A stretch of DNA of 6,501 nucleotides from an uncultured Porphyromonadaceae bacterium. Its GTDB lineage: Bacteria > Bacteroidota > Bacteroidia > Bacteroidales > CAMTPD01. This document shows, piece by piece, positions 1 through 6,362 of the stretch. Location: contig CAMTPD010000088.1 in assembly GCA_947074265.1 (NCBI GenBank), positions 1-6,501 on the forward strand, given 5' to 3'. Position 1 is the first letter of the stretch. The number at the start of each line of letters is the position of its first letter. The notes beneath the pieces were generated by a model that was given only the letters and a program-made list of their open reading frames with translations, made no database searches and was not told the DNA's origin. The translations under genes and the position numbers were made by a program.

Positions 1-459
1 GGTTTCAATGAAAACGTTTTTCAATCATAACGGTGAGTGAAAATAGTTTTCACGAAGAGTGTTTAGCGTTACCGTTATAAATGAATTCACTCACCACTAT
101 AACTGAAAACATTATTCGTGAATACTAAATGGTTGATTAGAGAATATGGCTTCTGTTGTTTGCCTTACAAGTGAACGGTCGAGGGATAGGAGAGGTGCTG
201 TTTGTTTTATGCAGCTGTGAGCGAGTTGATTTATGCAAAAGGATATGCAATGCTATCGGGTTCTATCTTTATGGTAGTTTGTTTTGATCGACTGAGTAAG
301 GCGTGGACAGGATTAGTTCGGAAACAAAGCTTTTTTCTTGCAATAAGTCAGAATTGAATTTGTCGCAAATGTTTGTAATCTAGACGATAATAGTCCGTTT
401 TCTGCGTATTTGGTAAACAGAGACGTTGTTTGTTAAATCTAAGGATTATACAATAAGGT
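1..459. other. Non-coding stretch at the contig start
   Basis: No supportable gene lies here. The longest plus-strand reading I followed from an ATG (146-148) stops after 24 codons and resembles nothing I know. I found no tRNA-like fold and no convincing TTTG/TAnnTTTG promoter on either strand; TATCTTTA near 268 is the nearest miss. The first 125 bases are rich in short inverted repeats, described separately. Between about 200 and 250 the word TATGCA occurs three times (208-213, 232-237, 244-249), which may be chance. The stretch could be an intergenic spacer before a gene outside the window, or could hide a small RNA that cannot be recognised by eye. Confidence 0.6.
9..122. repeat. Cluster of short, interleaved inverted repeats
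   Basis: Several perfect inverted pairs can be read: 27-34 with 71-78 (ATAACGGT/ACCGTTAT), 32-41 with 86-95 (GGTGAGTGAA/TTCACTCACC), 46-52 with 104-110 (GTTTTCA/TGAAAAC), and 49-56 with 115-122 (TTCACGAA/TTCGTGAA). A local hairpin, 37-43 with 47-53 (GTGAAAA, loop TAG, TTTTCAC), competes with the second and third pairs, and AAAACGTTTT at 11-20 is a palindrome. The main arms occur in the order A-B-C then A'-B'-C', so they cross and cannot all form together as one nested stem. This could be a set of protein-binding sites or alternative RNA folds; the role is unknown. Confidence 0.55.
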
Positions 460-504
460 AAAAAATAAAGCGCCATCGTAACGTATAGACGATGACGCTT
501 TATT
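460..504 (-). terminator. Intrinsic terminator of the Nnr gene
   Basis: A stem-loop pairs 464-472 with 496-504 (9 bp, AATAAAGCG/CGCTTTATT) and 474-479 with 489-494 (6 bp, CATCGT/ACGATG), with one C/A mismatch between the helices and a 9-base loop at 480-488. Read on the minus strand, the hairpin runs straight into six T residues (complement of 460-465). It begins only four bases after the Nnr stop codon. There is no T run on the plus-strand side, so it should act on minus-strand transcripts only. Confidence 0.85.
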
Positions 505-508
505 GCTG

Positions 509-2020
509 TTATGCTTGTACTATTTTGAAGGCTTTGCCAAGGTGGTCGATGATGTCGCCTGCAATCATGGATTCTTCCGAAAGCGTGCGTGCTGCGATAT
601 CGCCTGCTAGTCCGTGAATATACACGCCGATGGTTGCGGCTTGTAGTGGCGGATAGCCTTGGGCGAGTAGGCCGAGGATTACACCGGTAAGTACGTCGCC
701 ACTGCCTGCTGTTGCCATACCCGGATTGCCTGTACTGTTGAAGTTGACAATTCCATCGGGCGAGCAGATTGCGGTGTTTGTGCCTTTCAGCACAACGATG
801 AGTTGGTGTTTTTGTGCAAACTCTACCGCTTTGTAAAGTCGTTCGATTGAGGTGTCACTGTCTCCGGCAAGACGGTCAAACTCGACCGGGTGTGGCGTAA
901 GGATACTTCCTTTCGGCACGGCTTCGATGAAGTCTCTGTCGGCTGCGATCAGGTTAAGAGCATCGGCATCGAGCACCAACGGAACTTTTGCATTCTTAAT
1001 TACAGTTTCAACAACGCGTGAAGTGAAGAGCTTTTGTCCCAATCCCGGGCCCAGACCAATGGCAGAGATATTTGCTAAGTCGGGCGTCATAGCTACACAC
1101 TCGTCGTTGTTGTCGAGCGAAAGCATGCATTCCGGGAAAGCTGTTTGAAAGAACGATTCGCCACGAGAAGGAATGTGTGCCGTAAGAAGTCCGGCCCCGC
1201 TACGAAGGGTTGCTTTGGCCGAAAGAAGCGCAGCTCCCATTTTGCCGCGGCTACCAGCTATCAGCATGGCGTGTCCGTAGGTTCCTTTGTGAGAGAACTT
1301 GTTGCGAGGTTGCAACAGTCTGGCCACGTCGGCTTCTTCGATGTAGTTTCCGATTTCTTCGGCGCGCTCTATACCGTCGCGACTCAAACCAATATCGAGG
1401 ATCTTCCAGTCGCCAACGAAACGTTGGTTTTCGGCAAAGAAGAAAGCCACTTTAGGGAATTGAAAAGTTAACGTCAAGTTGGCACGAATGATTGCATGCG
1501 CGTCGTTTTCGCGGTTATCTTCGCAAAACAAACCCGAAGGAACGTCGATAGCTACAATAAATGCGCCGGTTTGGTTGAGGTAGTTTACAAGTCCGGCATA
1601 CCCACCCGATAATGGCTTGTTGATACCGTTACCAAAAATACCGTCGATCACGACATCATCAGGTCCGAGTACAGGGGGAGCAAAGTCGAAAATAACTTCC
1701 GTAAATTCTACACGATCCATCTTAATAAGGCGTTGCTTATTGATTTGACAGTCTTGCGACAGGGTTTCGGTAGGGTTAAACAAATAAGTTTCTACTCTAA
1801 ATCCGGCCTCGAGTAGTAGGCGTGAAATAGCCAAAGCATCGCCTCCGTTGTTGCCTTGTCCGGCAAATACAACTACACGTGTGTGTTTTGGAAATCTACG
1901 GCTAAATTCGTAGGTAAAAGCAGTGGCAGCTCTTTCCATTAAATCAATCGACGAGATTTCTTCTTGCTGAATGGTGTAGTTGTCCAGGTCTCGGATTGTT
2001 TCGGTTGCAAATATCTTCAT
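509..2020 (-). CDS. nnr: Bifunctional NAD(P)H-hydrate repair enzyme (epimerase + ADP-dependent dehydratase)
   Basis: This 503-residue fusion repairs NADH and NADPH hydrated at the nicotinamide ring: the N-terminal half interconverts the R and S epimers and the C-terminal kinase-like half dehydrates the S form using ADP. The epimerase (YjeF_N) domain spans about residues 1-225, with GQGNNGGD at 54-61, the acidic residue of IDGIFG at 125-130 and AIDVPSGL at 157-164. The dehydratase (ribokinase-like) domain spans about 240-503, with KGTYGH at 245-250, GLGPGLG at 322-328, DADALN at 351-356, TPHP at 375-378, KGTNT at 412-416 and GNPGMATAGSGDVLTG at 431-446, where D442 is the expected catalytic residue. 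Length is normal for the fused family and no motif is broken. No signal peptide is seen, so it is cytosolic. It is transcribed alone, divergently from hpt, with its own promoter and terminator. Confidence 0.95.
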   Translation of the reverse strand: MKIFATETIRDLDNYTIQQEEISSIDLMERAATAFTYEFSRRFPKHTRVVVFAGQGNNGGDALAISRLLLEAGFRVETYLFNPTETLSQDCQINKQRLIKMDRVEFTEVIFDFAPPVLGPDDVVIDGIFGNGINKPLSGGYAGLVNYLNQTGAFIVAIDVPSGLFCEDNRENDAHAIIRANLTLTFQFPKVAFFFAENQRFVGDWKILDIGLSRDGIERAEEIGNYIEEADVARLLQPRNKFSHKGTYGHAMLIAGSRGKMGAALLSAKATLRSGAGLLTAHIPSRGESFFQTAFPECMLSLDNNDECVAMTPDLANISAIGLGPGLGQKLFTSRVVETVIKNAKVPLVLDADALNLIAADRDFIEAVPKGSILTPHPVEFDRLAGDSDTSIERLYKAVEFAQKHQLIVVLKGTNTAICSPDGIVNFNSTGNPGMATAGSGDVLTGVILGLLAQGYPPLQAATIGVYIHGLAGDIAARTLSEESMIAGDIIDHLGKAFKIVQA

Positions 2021-2064
2021 ACGTTTTGTTACTGACGTTAAATAAACTTGTACTTCAATTGCTA

Positions 2065-2097
2065 CAAAAGTATAACAAAGTTTGCTAAGTCCTCAAC
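2065..2097 (-). promoter_or_regulatory. Candidate promoter for the Nnr gene
   Basis: On the minus strand, TACTTTTG (complement of 2065-2072) fits the Bacteroidetes -7 consensus TAnnTTTG. About 21 bases further upstream lies GTTG (complement of 2094-2097), a three-of-four match to the -33 TTTG. Transcription would start near 2058, leaving a leader of roughly 40 bases before the ATG at 2020. The -7 box is good and the -33 box is weak. Confidence 0.55.
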
Positions 2098-2100
2098 TTT

Positions 2101-2131
2101 TTTGCGAAGAGGTGAAAAAGTTGTACATTTG
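2101..2131 (+). promoter_or_regulatory. Promoter of the hpt-adk-obg operon
   Basis: TTTG at 2101-2104, a 19-base spacer and TACATTTG at 2124-2131 match the Bacteroidetes primary sigma factor consensus exactly. Transcription is expected to start around 2136-2140, so the leader before the hpt ATG at 2154 would be only about 15 bases. This also shows that any hpt start upstream of about 2138 would not be on the message. Confidence 0.8.
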
Positions 2132-2153
2132 CGCTTTACTAATAAAAAGTGCG

Positions 2154-2693
2154 ATGGAAAGAATACGCCTTCACGATAAAGAGTTTGCAGTATATATTAA
2201 AGATGAAACGATCCAAGCCAAAATTAAACGCCTGGCTGATGAGATTCGTAAAGATGTAGCAGATAAGAATCCACTGTTTGTTGTAGTACTAAACGGTGCA
2301 TTCATGTTTGCCTCAGACTTGCTAAAAGAACTAAACGTACCTTTTGAAGTTACATTTATGAGATGTTCTTCGTACGCCGGGACTTCTTCTACCGGTGAGG
2401 TAAAGGAAATTATTGGCCTTGGTGATGAGATCAAAGGCAGAACACTGGTATTTATCGAAGATATCGTTGATTCGGGTCTTACGATGCAAACTGTGCTTGA
2501 AAATGTAAAAGCTCGTGGAGTGGCTGAAGCTCGCCTGGCTACACTTTTCTTGAAACCAAAAGCTTTGAAGTGTGACTTGAAGCCTGAATATGTTGGTTTC
2601 GAAATCGATAACGAATTTATTGTTGGTTACGGTCTTGATTACGATGAAATGGGCAGAGCCTATCGTGATATCTACAAAATCGTAGCTGAATAA
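2154..2693 (+). CDS. hpt: Hypoxanthine phosphoribosyltransferase
   Basis: This 179-residue purine salvage enzyme transfers phosphoribose from PRPP to hypoxanthine (and usually guanine), giving IMP or GMP in the cytosol. The PRPP-binding signature VFIEDIVDSGLTM is at residues 99-111, with the ED pair at 102-103 and the expected catalytic Asp at 106. LNGAF at 46-50 fits the pyrophosphate loop, FLKPK at 132-136 holds the base-contacting Lys, and the family C-terminal signature FIVGYGLDYDEMGRAYRDI is at 155-173. The frame is open back to a TTG at 2082, but the ATG at 2154 gives the usual family length and lies just downstream of the promoter at 2101-2131, so the longer form is rejected. It is the first gene of the operon, 37 bases before adk. 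No Shine-Dalgarno is present, only an A-rich leader, as is normal in this phylum. Confidence 0.96.
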   Translation: MERIRLHDKEFAVYIKDETIQAKIKRLADEIRKDVADKNPLFVVVLNGAFMFASDLLKELNVPFEVTFMRCSSYAGTSSTGEVKEIIGLGDEIKGRTLVFIEDIVDSGLTMQTVLENVKARGVAEARLATLFLKPKALKCDLKPEYVGFEIDNEFIVGYGLDYDEMGRAYRDIYKIVAE

Positions 2694-2730
2694 CCCCGCT
2701 ATATTTTTAACCAATAAGATATTAAACAAA

Positions 2731-3303
2731 ATGTTGAACGTAGTTATTTTTGGCGCTCCGGGTTCAGGTAAAGGAACTCAAAGCGAATTGATTATCGAGA
2801 AATATAATTTGGCTCACATCTCTACAGGTGATGTATTGCGTGCTGAGATCAAAAACCAAACTGAACTTGGTAAAATTGCATCAGACTTCATTTCTAAAGG
2901 TCAACTTGTACCGGATGAATTGATCATCGACATGCTTGCTAACGTTCTTGATAGCAAAAAAGAAGCTAAAGGAGTAATCTTCGACGGTTTCCCACGTACA
3001 ATTCCTCAAGCTCAAGCGTTGAAAAAAATGCTTAACGAAAGAGGTACAGATGTTTCTGTAATGTTGAACCTTGAAGTTGCTGAAGAAGAATTGATCCAAC
3101 GTCTTTTGAAGCGTGGTGAAATCTCTGGTCGTTCAGATGACAACTTGGAAACTATCAAGTCTCGTCTTGATGTTTACAACAACCAAACGTCTCCATTGAA
3201 GGAGTACTATATTGGCGAAGGCAAACACGTAGCTATCCATGGTATGGGTACTGTAGAAGAAATCTTCGGACGTGTAGCTGAGGCTATTGACGCAGTAAAA
3301 TAA
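2731..3303 (+). CDS. adk: Adenylate kinase, short-lid form
   Basis: This 190-residue cytosolic enzyme catalyses ATP + AMP = 2 ADP and is essential for energy balance. The P-loop GAPGSGKGT is at residues 8-16 with Lys14 binding the phosphates. STGDVLR at 31-37 and FDGFPRT at 84-90 are the AMP-site motifs. The LID region around 124-150 (RLLKRGEISGRSDDN...) is the short type and lacks the zinc-finger insertion with its four cysteines; it continues into the conserved stretch with Arg145, Thr153 and Pro155. The length fits the short class (about 190 residues, against about 215 for the long class). The ATG follows an A-rich leader with no Shine-Dalgarno. It sits between hpt and obg, so purine salvage product feeds directly into the adenylate pool. 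Confidence 0.97.
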   Translation: MLNVVIFGAPGSGKGTQSELIIEKYNLAHISTGDVLRAEIKNQTELGKIASDFISKGQLVPDELIIDMLANVLDSKKEAKGVIFDGFPRTIPQAQALKKMLNERGTDVSVMLNLEVAEEELIQRLLKRGEISGRSDDNLETIKSRLDVYNNQTSPLKEYYIGEGKHVAIHGMGTVEEIFGRVAEAIDAVK

Positions 3304-3324
3304 TTTAAGCTTTAAGAGTATAAA

Positions 3325-4467
3325 ATGGCTGAATCGAACTTTGTTGATTATGTGAAAATTTATTGCCGTTCGGGCAAGGGTGGAAGAGGATCAAGTCACT
3401 TCCGTCGTGAAAAGTATATCCCAAAAGGAGGACCAGATGGAGGAGACGGAGGGAGAGGAGGCCATGTAATAATCAGGGCCAACCGTAACTACTGGACACT
3501 TCTTCACTTGAGATTCGAACGACATATTTTCGCTACAAGTGGTGAGGGAGGATCTGCTAAACGCAGTTTCGGTAAAGATGGTGAGGATCGTATTATTGAA
3601 GTGCCACTAGGTACTGCTGCATACGATGCCGAAACCGGAGAGTTTATCTGTGATGTTACAAAAGACGGTCAAGAAATCATGTTGTTGCGTGGTGGTAAAG
3701 GTGGTCTTGGTAATGCTCACTTTAAAACGTCGACAAACCAGGCTCCGCGTTATGCGCAGCCGGGTGAACCATTCCAAGAGCGTGCAGTTATCTTGCAATT
3801 GAAGTTGCTTGCTGATGTGGGTCTTGTTGGTTTCCCAAATGCGGGTAAGTCTACTTTATTGTCTGTTGTTTCGGCGGCTAAGCCAAAGATCGCGAACTAT
3901 CCGTTTACAACACTCGAGCCAAATCTTGGTATCGTGAGTTATCGTGATAATCGTTCGTTTGTGATGGCCGATATCCCGGGTATCATCGAAGGTGCCAGCG
4001 AGGGTAAAGGTCTTGGACTTCGTTTCCTTCGTCACATCGAGCGTAACTCGCTTCTTTTGTTCATGATTCCGGCAGATTCGGATGATATCGCAAAAGAATA
4101 CGACATCTTGCACAATGAGTTGGTGAAGTACAATCCTGAATTGCTTTCGAAGCGTCGTGTATTGGCAATTACCAAATCAGATATGTTGGATGAAGAGTTG
4201 ATCGAGGCATTGACTGAAGAATTACCAAAAGATATACCTCATATCTTTATCTCTTCGATTACAGGTTTCGGTATCACAGAATTGAAAGATATTTTGTGGA
4301 GCGAGCTTAACAAGGAGTCTTTCCACGACGCAGAGTCTATCGTGCATAAGCCAATCGATGTGGCTGCACTTGGTCTTGCTGCTGACGAAGGTTTCCCTGC
4401 TTACGAAGCGGATGAAGACGAGGACGATTTTGAAGAATTCGAATATGAAGAACTTGATTGGGAATAA
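3325..4467 (+). CDS. obg: Ribosome-assembly GTPase Obg with acidic C-terminal tail
   Basis: This 380-residue GTPase acts in late assembly of the 50S ribosomal subunit and in stress and cell-cycle control in other bacteria. Residues 1-158 form the Gly-rich Obg fold (for example [12 protein letters not shown] at 35-46 and [13 protein letters not shown] at 121-133). The G domain follows: G1 GFPNAGKST at 169-177, switch [11 protein letters not shown] at 191-200, G3 DIPG at 216-219, G4 TKSD at 283-286 and G5 SSITGFG at 310-316. After about residue 335 there is no OCT domain; the protein ends in a strongly acidic tail with 14 Asp/Glu among the last 20 residues. The start ATG is 21 bases after the adk stop, and the stop lies four bases before pgeF, so translational coupling with pgeF is likely. 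Confidence 0.97.
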   Translation: MAESNFVDYVKIYCRSGKGGRGSSHFRREKYIPKGGPDGGDGGRGGHVIIRANRNYWTLLHLRFERHIFATSGEGGSAKRSFGKDGEDRIIEVPLGTAAYDAETGEFICDVTKDGQEIMLLRGGKGGLGNAHFKTSTNQAPRYAQPGEPFQERAVILQLKLLADVGLVGFPNAGKSTLLSVVSAAKPKIANYPFTTLEPNLGIVSYRDNRSFVMADIPGIIEGASEGKGLGLRFLRHIERNSLLLFMIPADSDDIAKEYDILHNELVKYNPELLSKRRVLAITKSDMLDEELIEALTEELPKDIPHIFISSITGFGITELKDILWSELNKESFHDAESIVHKPIDVAALGLAADEGFPAYEADEDEDDFEEFEYEELDWE

Positions 4468-4471
4468 TCGA

Positions 4472-5281
4472 ATGATTCGAGTATCTCAATATCCGGAAAT
4501 GTTGCAATTTTCCTGTCTAGGCAGGGATTGCAACATTTTTCATTTTGTGACTACTCGAAACGGTGGTGCGGGAAACGCAAATTACGGATCGTTCAACGTG
4601 AGCCCGTATTGCGGAGATGACGAGTCTGCGGTAAAGGATAATTTGCAGCGTTTGTGTACGGTGGCTAACATCGAACCTGCTTCTTTGCTTTTGCCTTATC
4701 AGGTGCACGAAGATCGCATTGCTGTGGTAGACGAAGCACTTTTGTCAATGAGTGCGGAAGCTAGGCTGAAGGCTATATCCGGCTTTGATGCGATTGTAAC
4801 AAATGTGCCGGGTGTGGCAGTGGCTGTTTCTACGGCCGATTGTGTTCCGGTGTTGCTTTATGATCCCGTGCAGAAAGTGGTGGCTGCCGTGCATGCCGGA
4901 TGGCGCGGAACGGTGAAGCGGATTTGCTCTAAAACCATTGCGTTGATGCACGAAGAGTATGGTTGTGATCCTGCGAATGTGCAGGCGGCTATTGGTCCGT
5001 CTATCGGTTTCGATGCTTTTGAGGTTGGTGATGAAGTGGTAGATGCTTTTGCTTCGGCTACATATGACTTGGATGCTTTGGTGGGGCGTAATGCAAAAAC
5101 CGGCAAAGCGCATATTGATCTTTGGAAAGCTAATAAGAGTGATTTGCTTAGAGCAGGTGTGCGCGAAGAGTTGGTCGAGGTGGCCGAAGTTTGTACGTAC
5201 ACGCATCACGAACTTTTCTTTTCGGCACGTCGCTTGGGTATTAAGAGCGGGCGAATTGTGTCGGGTATTGCACTTCGTTAA
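4472..5281 (+). CDS. pgeF: Peptidoglycan editing factor PgeF (YfiH/laccase-domain family)
   Basis: The 269-residue product belongs to the DUF152/YfiH family. E. coli YfiH is reported to remove L-Ser wrongly built into peptidoglycan precursors, while relatives including human FAMIN/LACC1 act on purine nucleosides. Visible motifs are FVTTRNGG at 25-32, QVHEDRI at 77-83, STADCVPVLLYDP at 120-132, AVHAGWRGT at 139-147, AAIGPSIG at 172-179 and CTYTHHELFFSARR at 241-254. The metal-binding triad is expected to be His79, Cys124 and His141, all present. The frame is open back into obg (to 4358), but the ATG at 4472, four bases after the obg stop, gives normal length and keeps the conserved N-terminus. 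An inverted repeat followed by a T run lies in codons 9-23. The neighbours hpt and adk make a purine role plausible; which reaction it performs here cannot be told from sequence. Confidence 0.92.
   Translation: MIRVSQYPEMLQFSCLGRDCNIFHFVTTRNGGAGNANYGSFNVSPYCGDDESAVKDNLQRLCTVANIEPASLLLPYQVHEDRIAVVDEALLSMSAEARLKAISGFDAIVTNVPGVAVAVSTADCVPVLLYDPVQKVVAAVHAGWRGTVKRICSKTIALMHEEYGCDPANVQAAIGPSIGFDAFEVGDEVVDAFASATYDLDALVGRNAKTGKAHIDLWKANKSDLLRAGVREELVEVAEVCTYTHHELFFSARRLGIKSGRIVSGIALR
4497..4540 (+). promoter_or_regulatory. Terminator- or attenuator-like hairpin inside the start of pgeF
   Basis: A perfect 12-bp inverted repeat pairs 4497-4508 with 4527-4538 (AAATGTTGCAAT/ATTGCAACATTT). Inside it, 4512-4515 CCTG pairs with 4522-4525 CAGG, after a two-base bulge and a T-G wobble, around a six-base loop. 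The stem runs into T-rich sequence (T at 4536-4540, then CATTTT). It starts 30 bases after the obg stop codon. It has the shape of an intrinsic terminator but lies in pgeF coding sequence, so it may reduce pgeF transcription or protect the upstream message. Function is inferred from shape only. Confidence 0.5.
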
Positions 5282-5294
5282 AATGAAATGAGCT

Positions 5295-5966
5295 ATGATT
5301 GAAATAACTATATCAGATGAAATAAAAAAGGCTTGTCCTGATTTGCATATTGCAGTTATAGAGTGTGATGTGACCAATACTCCTTCCGATCCAAAACTGT
5401 GGGAGGAGATCGCTGCATTCGAAAAAGAATTTCGCTCAAGTTATGAAATGGGGCGGATTAATAAACGATTGCCTATTGCGGCAACACGTGCAGCTTACAA
5501 AGCTTTTGGTAAAGATCCGAACCGTTATCGTCCGTCTGCAGAGGCTTTGAGTCGACGTGTAATGAAGGAGATGTCGTTGTATCGAATCGATACGTTGGTT
5601 GATTTGATCAATTTGGTTTCGCTTAAAACAGGGTATTCGATAGGTGGTTTTGATGCTGAAAAGGTTGAAGGGACTCTCGAACTTGGAGTAGGCAGAGCTG
5701 ATGAAAAGTTTGAAGCAATAGGGCGCGGACTCTTAAATATAGAGGGGCTTCCTGTATATCGTGATGAGGTCGGAGGCATTGGAACTCCAACTAGTGATGA
5801 AGAAAAAACGAAAATTTCTCTTAATACGAAAAAACTATTAATGATAATTAATGGTTATTCTGGTATAAGGGGATTGAATGAGGCGGCGGCCTTAGCTACC
5901 ACTTTGCTTAATGATTTCATTGATGCGAAAAATGTTACAATTCGATTTCTAAATAGTGAAAATTGA
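5295..5966 (+). CDS. Stand-alone B3/B4 (PheRS beta-like) domain protein, function unknown
   Basis: The 223-residue protein resembles the B3/B4 domain found in the beta subunit of phenylalanyl-tRNA synthetase (COG3382-type stand-alone members). The recognisable stretches are KRLPIAATRAAYKAFGKDP at 57-75 and RYRPSAEAL at 77-85, typical of the B3/4 entry, then DTLVDLINLVSLKTGYSIGG at 99-118, LGVGRADEKFEAIG at 130-143 and YRDEVGGIGTPTSDEEKT at 155-172. No aminoacylation domain, tRNA-binding module, signal peptide or membrane segment is visible. In PheRS this fold hydrolyses mischarged Tyr-tRNA(Phe), so trans-editing is conceivable, but no function is established for the free form that I know of. 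It begins at the ATG 13 bases after pgeF and is the last gene of the operon. The final quarter and the downstream spacer are noticeably richer in A+T. Confidence 0.82.
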   Translation: MIEITISDEIKKACPDLHIAVIECDVTNTPSDPKLWEEIAAFEKEFRSSYEMGRINKRLPIAATRAAYKAFGKDPNRYRPSAEALSRRVMKEMSLYRIDTLVDLINLVSLKTGYSIGGFDAEKVEGTLELGVGRADEKFEAIGRGLLNIEGLPVYRDEVGGIGTPTSDEEKTKISLNTKKLLMIINGYSGIRGLNEAAALATTLLNDFIDAKNVTIRFLNSEN

Positions 5967-5974
5967 ATTGATTT

Positions 5975-6008
5975 TGATCGTAATAGTGTTAAAACGATAT
6001 CATTTTTT
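5975..6008 (+). terminator. Weak candidate terminator after the B3/B4 gene
   Basis: TGATCGT at 5975-5981 can pair with ACGATATCA at 5994-6002 with a two-base bulge, followed by six T residues at 6003-6008. The stem is short and A+T-rich and the loop is about 12 bases, so it is weak. Its position nine bases after the stop codon and before a new promoter fits the end of the operon. Confidence 0.4.
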
Positions 6009-6037
6009 GTGTTTGTTGTAATATGATAATATCTTTG
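6006..6037 (+). promoter_or_regulatory. Promoter of the winged-helix gene
   Basis: TTTG at 6006-6009, a 20-base spacer and TATCTTTG at 6030-6037 fit the Bacteroidetes TTTG/TAnnTTTG consensus. Transcription would start near 6043, giving a leader of about 65 bases. A second TTTG at 6012-6015 is too close (14 bases) to be the -33 box. Confidence 0.7.
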
Positions 6038-6106
6038 CGGTAATGTGTAAGATATGTAAATGAAAAAATAAAATATTGCTTTAGACACACTAATTTGGTT
6101 TCTATT

Positions 6107-6319
6107 ATGATGAACGAAAAGATTGGATCTCATGCAGGTTTGGTATGGGGCGCATTAACAGAGAGAGGTTTTAAAAGTTTGAAAGAGTTAAAGAAGACAA
6201 CAAAGCTAACCGAGAAAGACCTTTATGCGGCTATTGGATGGTTGGCTCGAGAGGGAAAACTGACTTTCGAACAAGAACAAAAAGATGTATTTGTGGCGTT
6301 GATTGAGAAAAATACTTAA
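6107..6319 (+). CDS. Small winged helix-turn-helix protein (DUF2582-like)
   Basis: The predicted product has 70 residues (69 if the second of two adjacent ATGs, at 6110, is used). The pattern KIGSHAGLVWGALTERG at 5-21, then FKSLKELKKTTKLTEKDLYAAIGWLAREGKL at 22-52 and a strand-like end EQKDVFVAL at 57-65 match the compact DUF2582 winged-helix family: helix 1, a helix-turn-helix with the likely recognition helix around 35-48, and a beta wing. The fold suggests nucleic-acid or protein binding; targets and role are unknown. An in-frame TTG at 6095 is a less likely start. It has its own promoter (6006-6037) and terminator (6328-6362), so it is a single-gene unit, apart from the operon upstream. 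The 140-base spacer before it contains those signals and nothing else I can see. Confidence 0.8.
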   Translation: MMNEKIGSHAGLVWGALTERGFKSLKELKKTTKLTEKDLYAAIGWLAREGKLTFEQEQKDVFVALIEKNT

Positions 6320-6327
6320 TGTAAAAT

Positions 6328-6362
6328 TCTTCAACTCTTGAAGATTCTCTTTTTTGTTTTTT
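6328..6362 (+). terminator. Intrinsic terminator after the winged-helix gene
   Basis: TCTTCAA at 6328-6334 pairs perfectly with TTGAAGA at 6338-6344 around a three-base loop (CTC). T-rich sequence follows, with T runs at 6350-6355 and 6357-6362. The stem has few G-C pairs, but the T tract is long and the hairpin begins nine bases after the stop codon. Confidence 0.65.

Noticed and set aside
206..249. Three TATGCA words, considered as an iteron or repeat array
   Set aside because: Six-base words at uneven spacing (24 and 12 bases) are too weak; no CRISPR-like repeat-spacer pattern is present.
2131..2152. Hairpin GCGCTTT/AAAGTGC (with one G-T pair) just before the hpt start
   Set aside because: Its 5' arm overlaps the -7 promoter box, so most of it is probably not transcribed.
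4358..4471. N-terminal extension of pgeF by 38 codons into obg
   Set aside because: It overlaps the acidic tail of Obg in another frame; the ATG at 4472 gives normal length and tight spacing after the obg stop.
4745..5377. A 210-codon open frame on the minus strand opposite pgeF, and other open frames opposite or out of frame with nnr, hpt, adk, obg and the B3/B4 gene
   Set aside because: Each lies over a gene with clear family motifs, has no recognisable motif or promoter of its own, and its composition follows from the codon pattern of the gene on the other strand.
6095..6106. TTG start for the winged-helix gene
   Set aside because: Two ATG codons follow at once (6107 and 6110) and the family normally begins close to the KIG motif.
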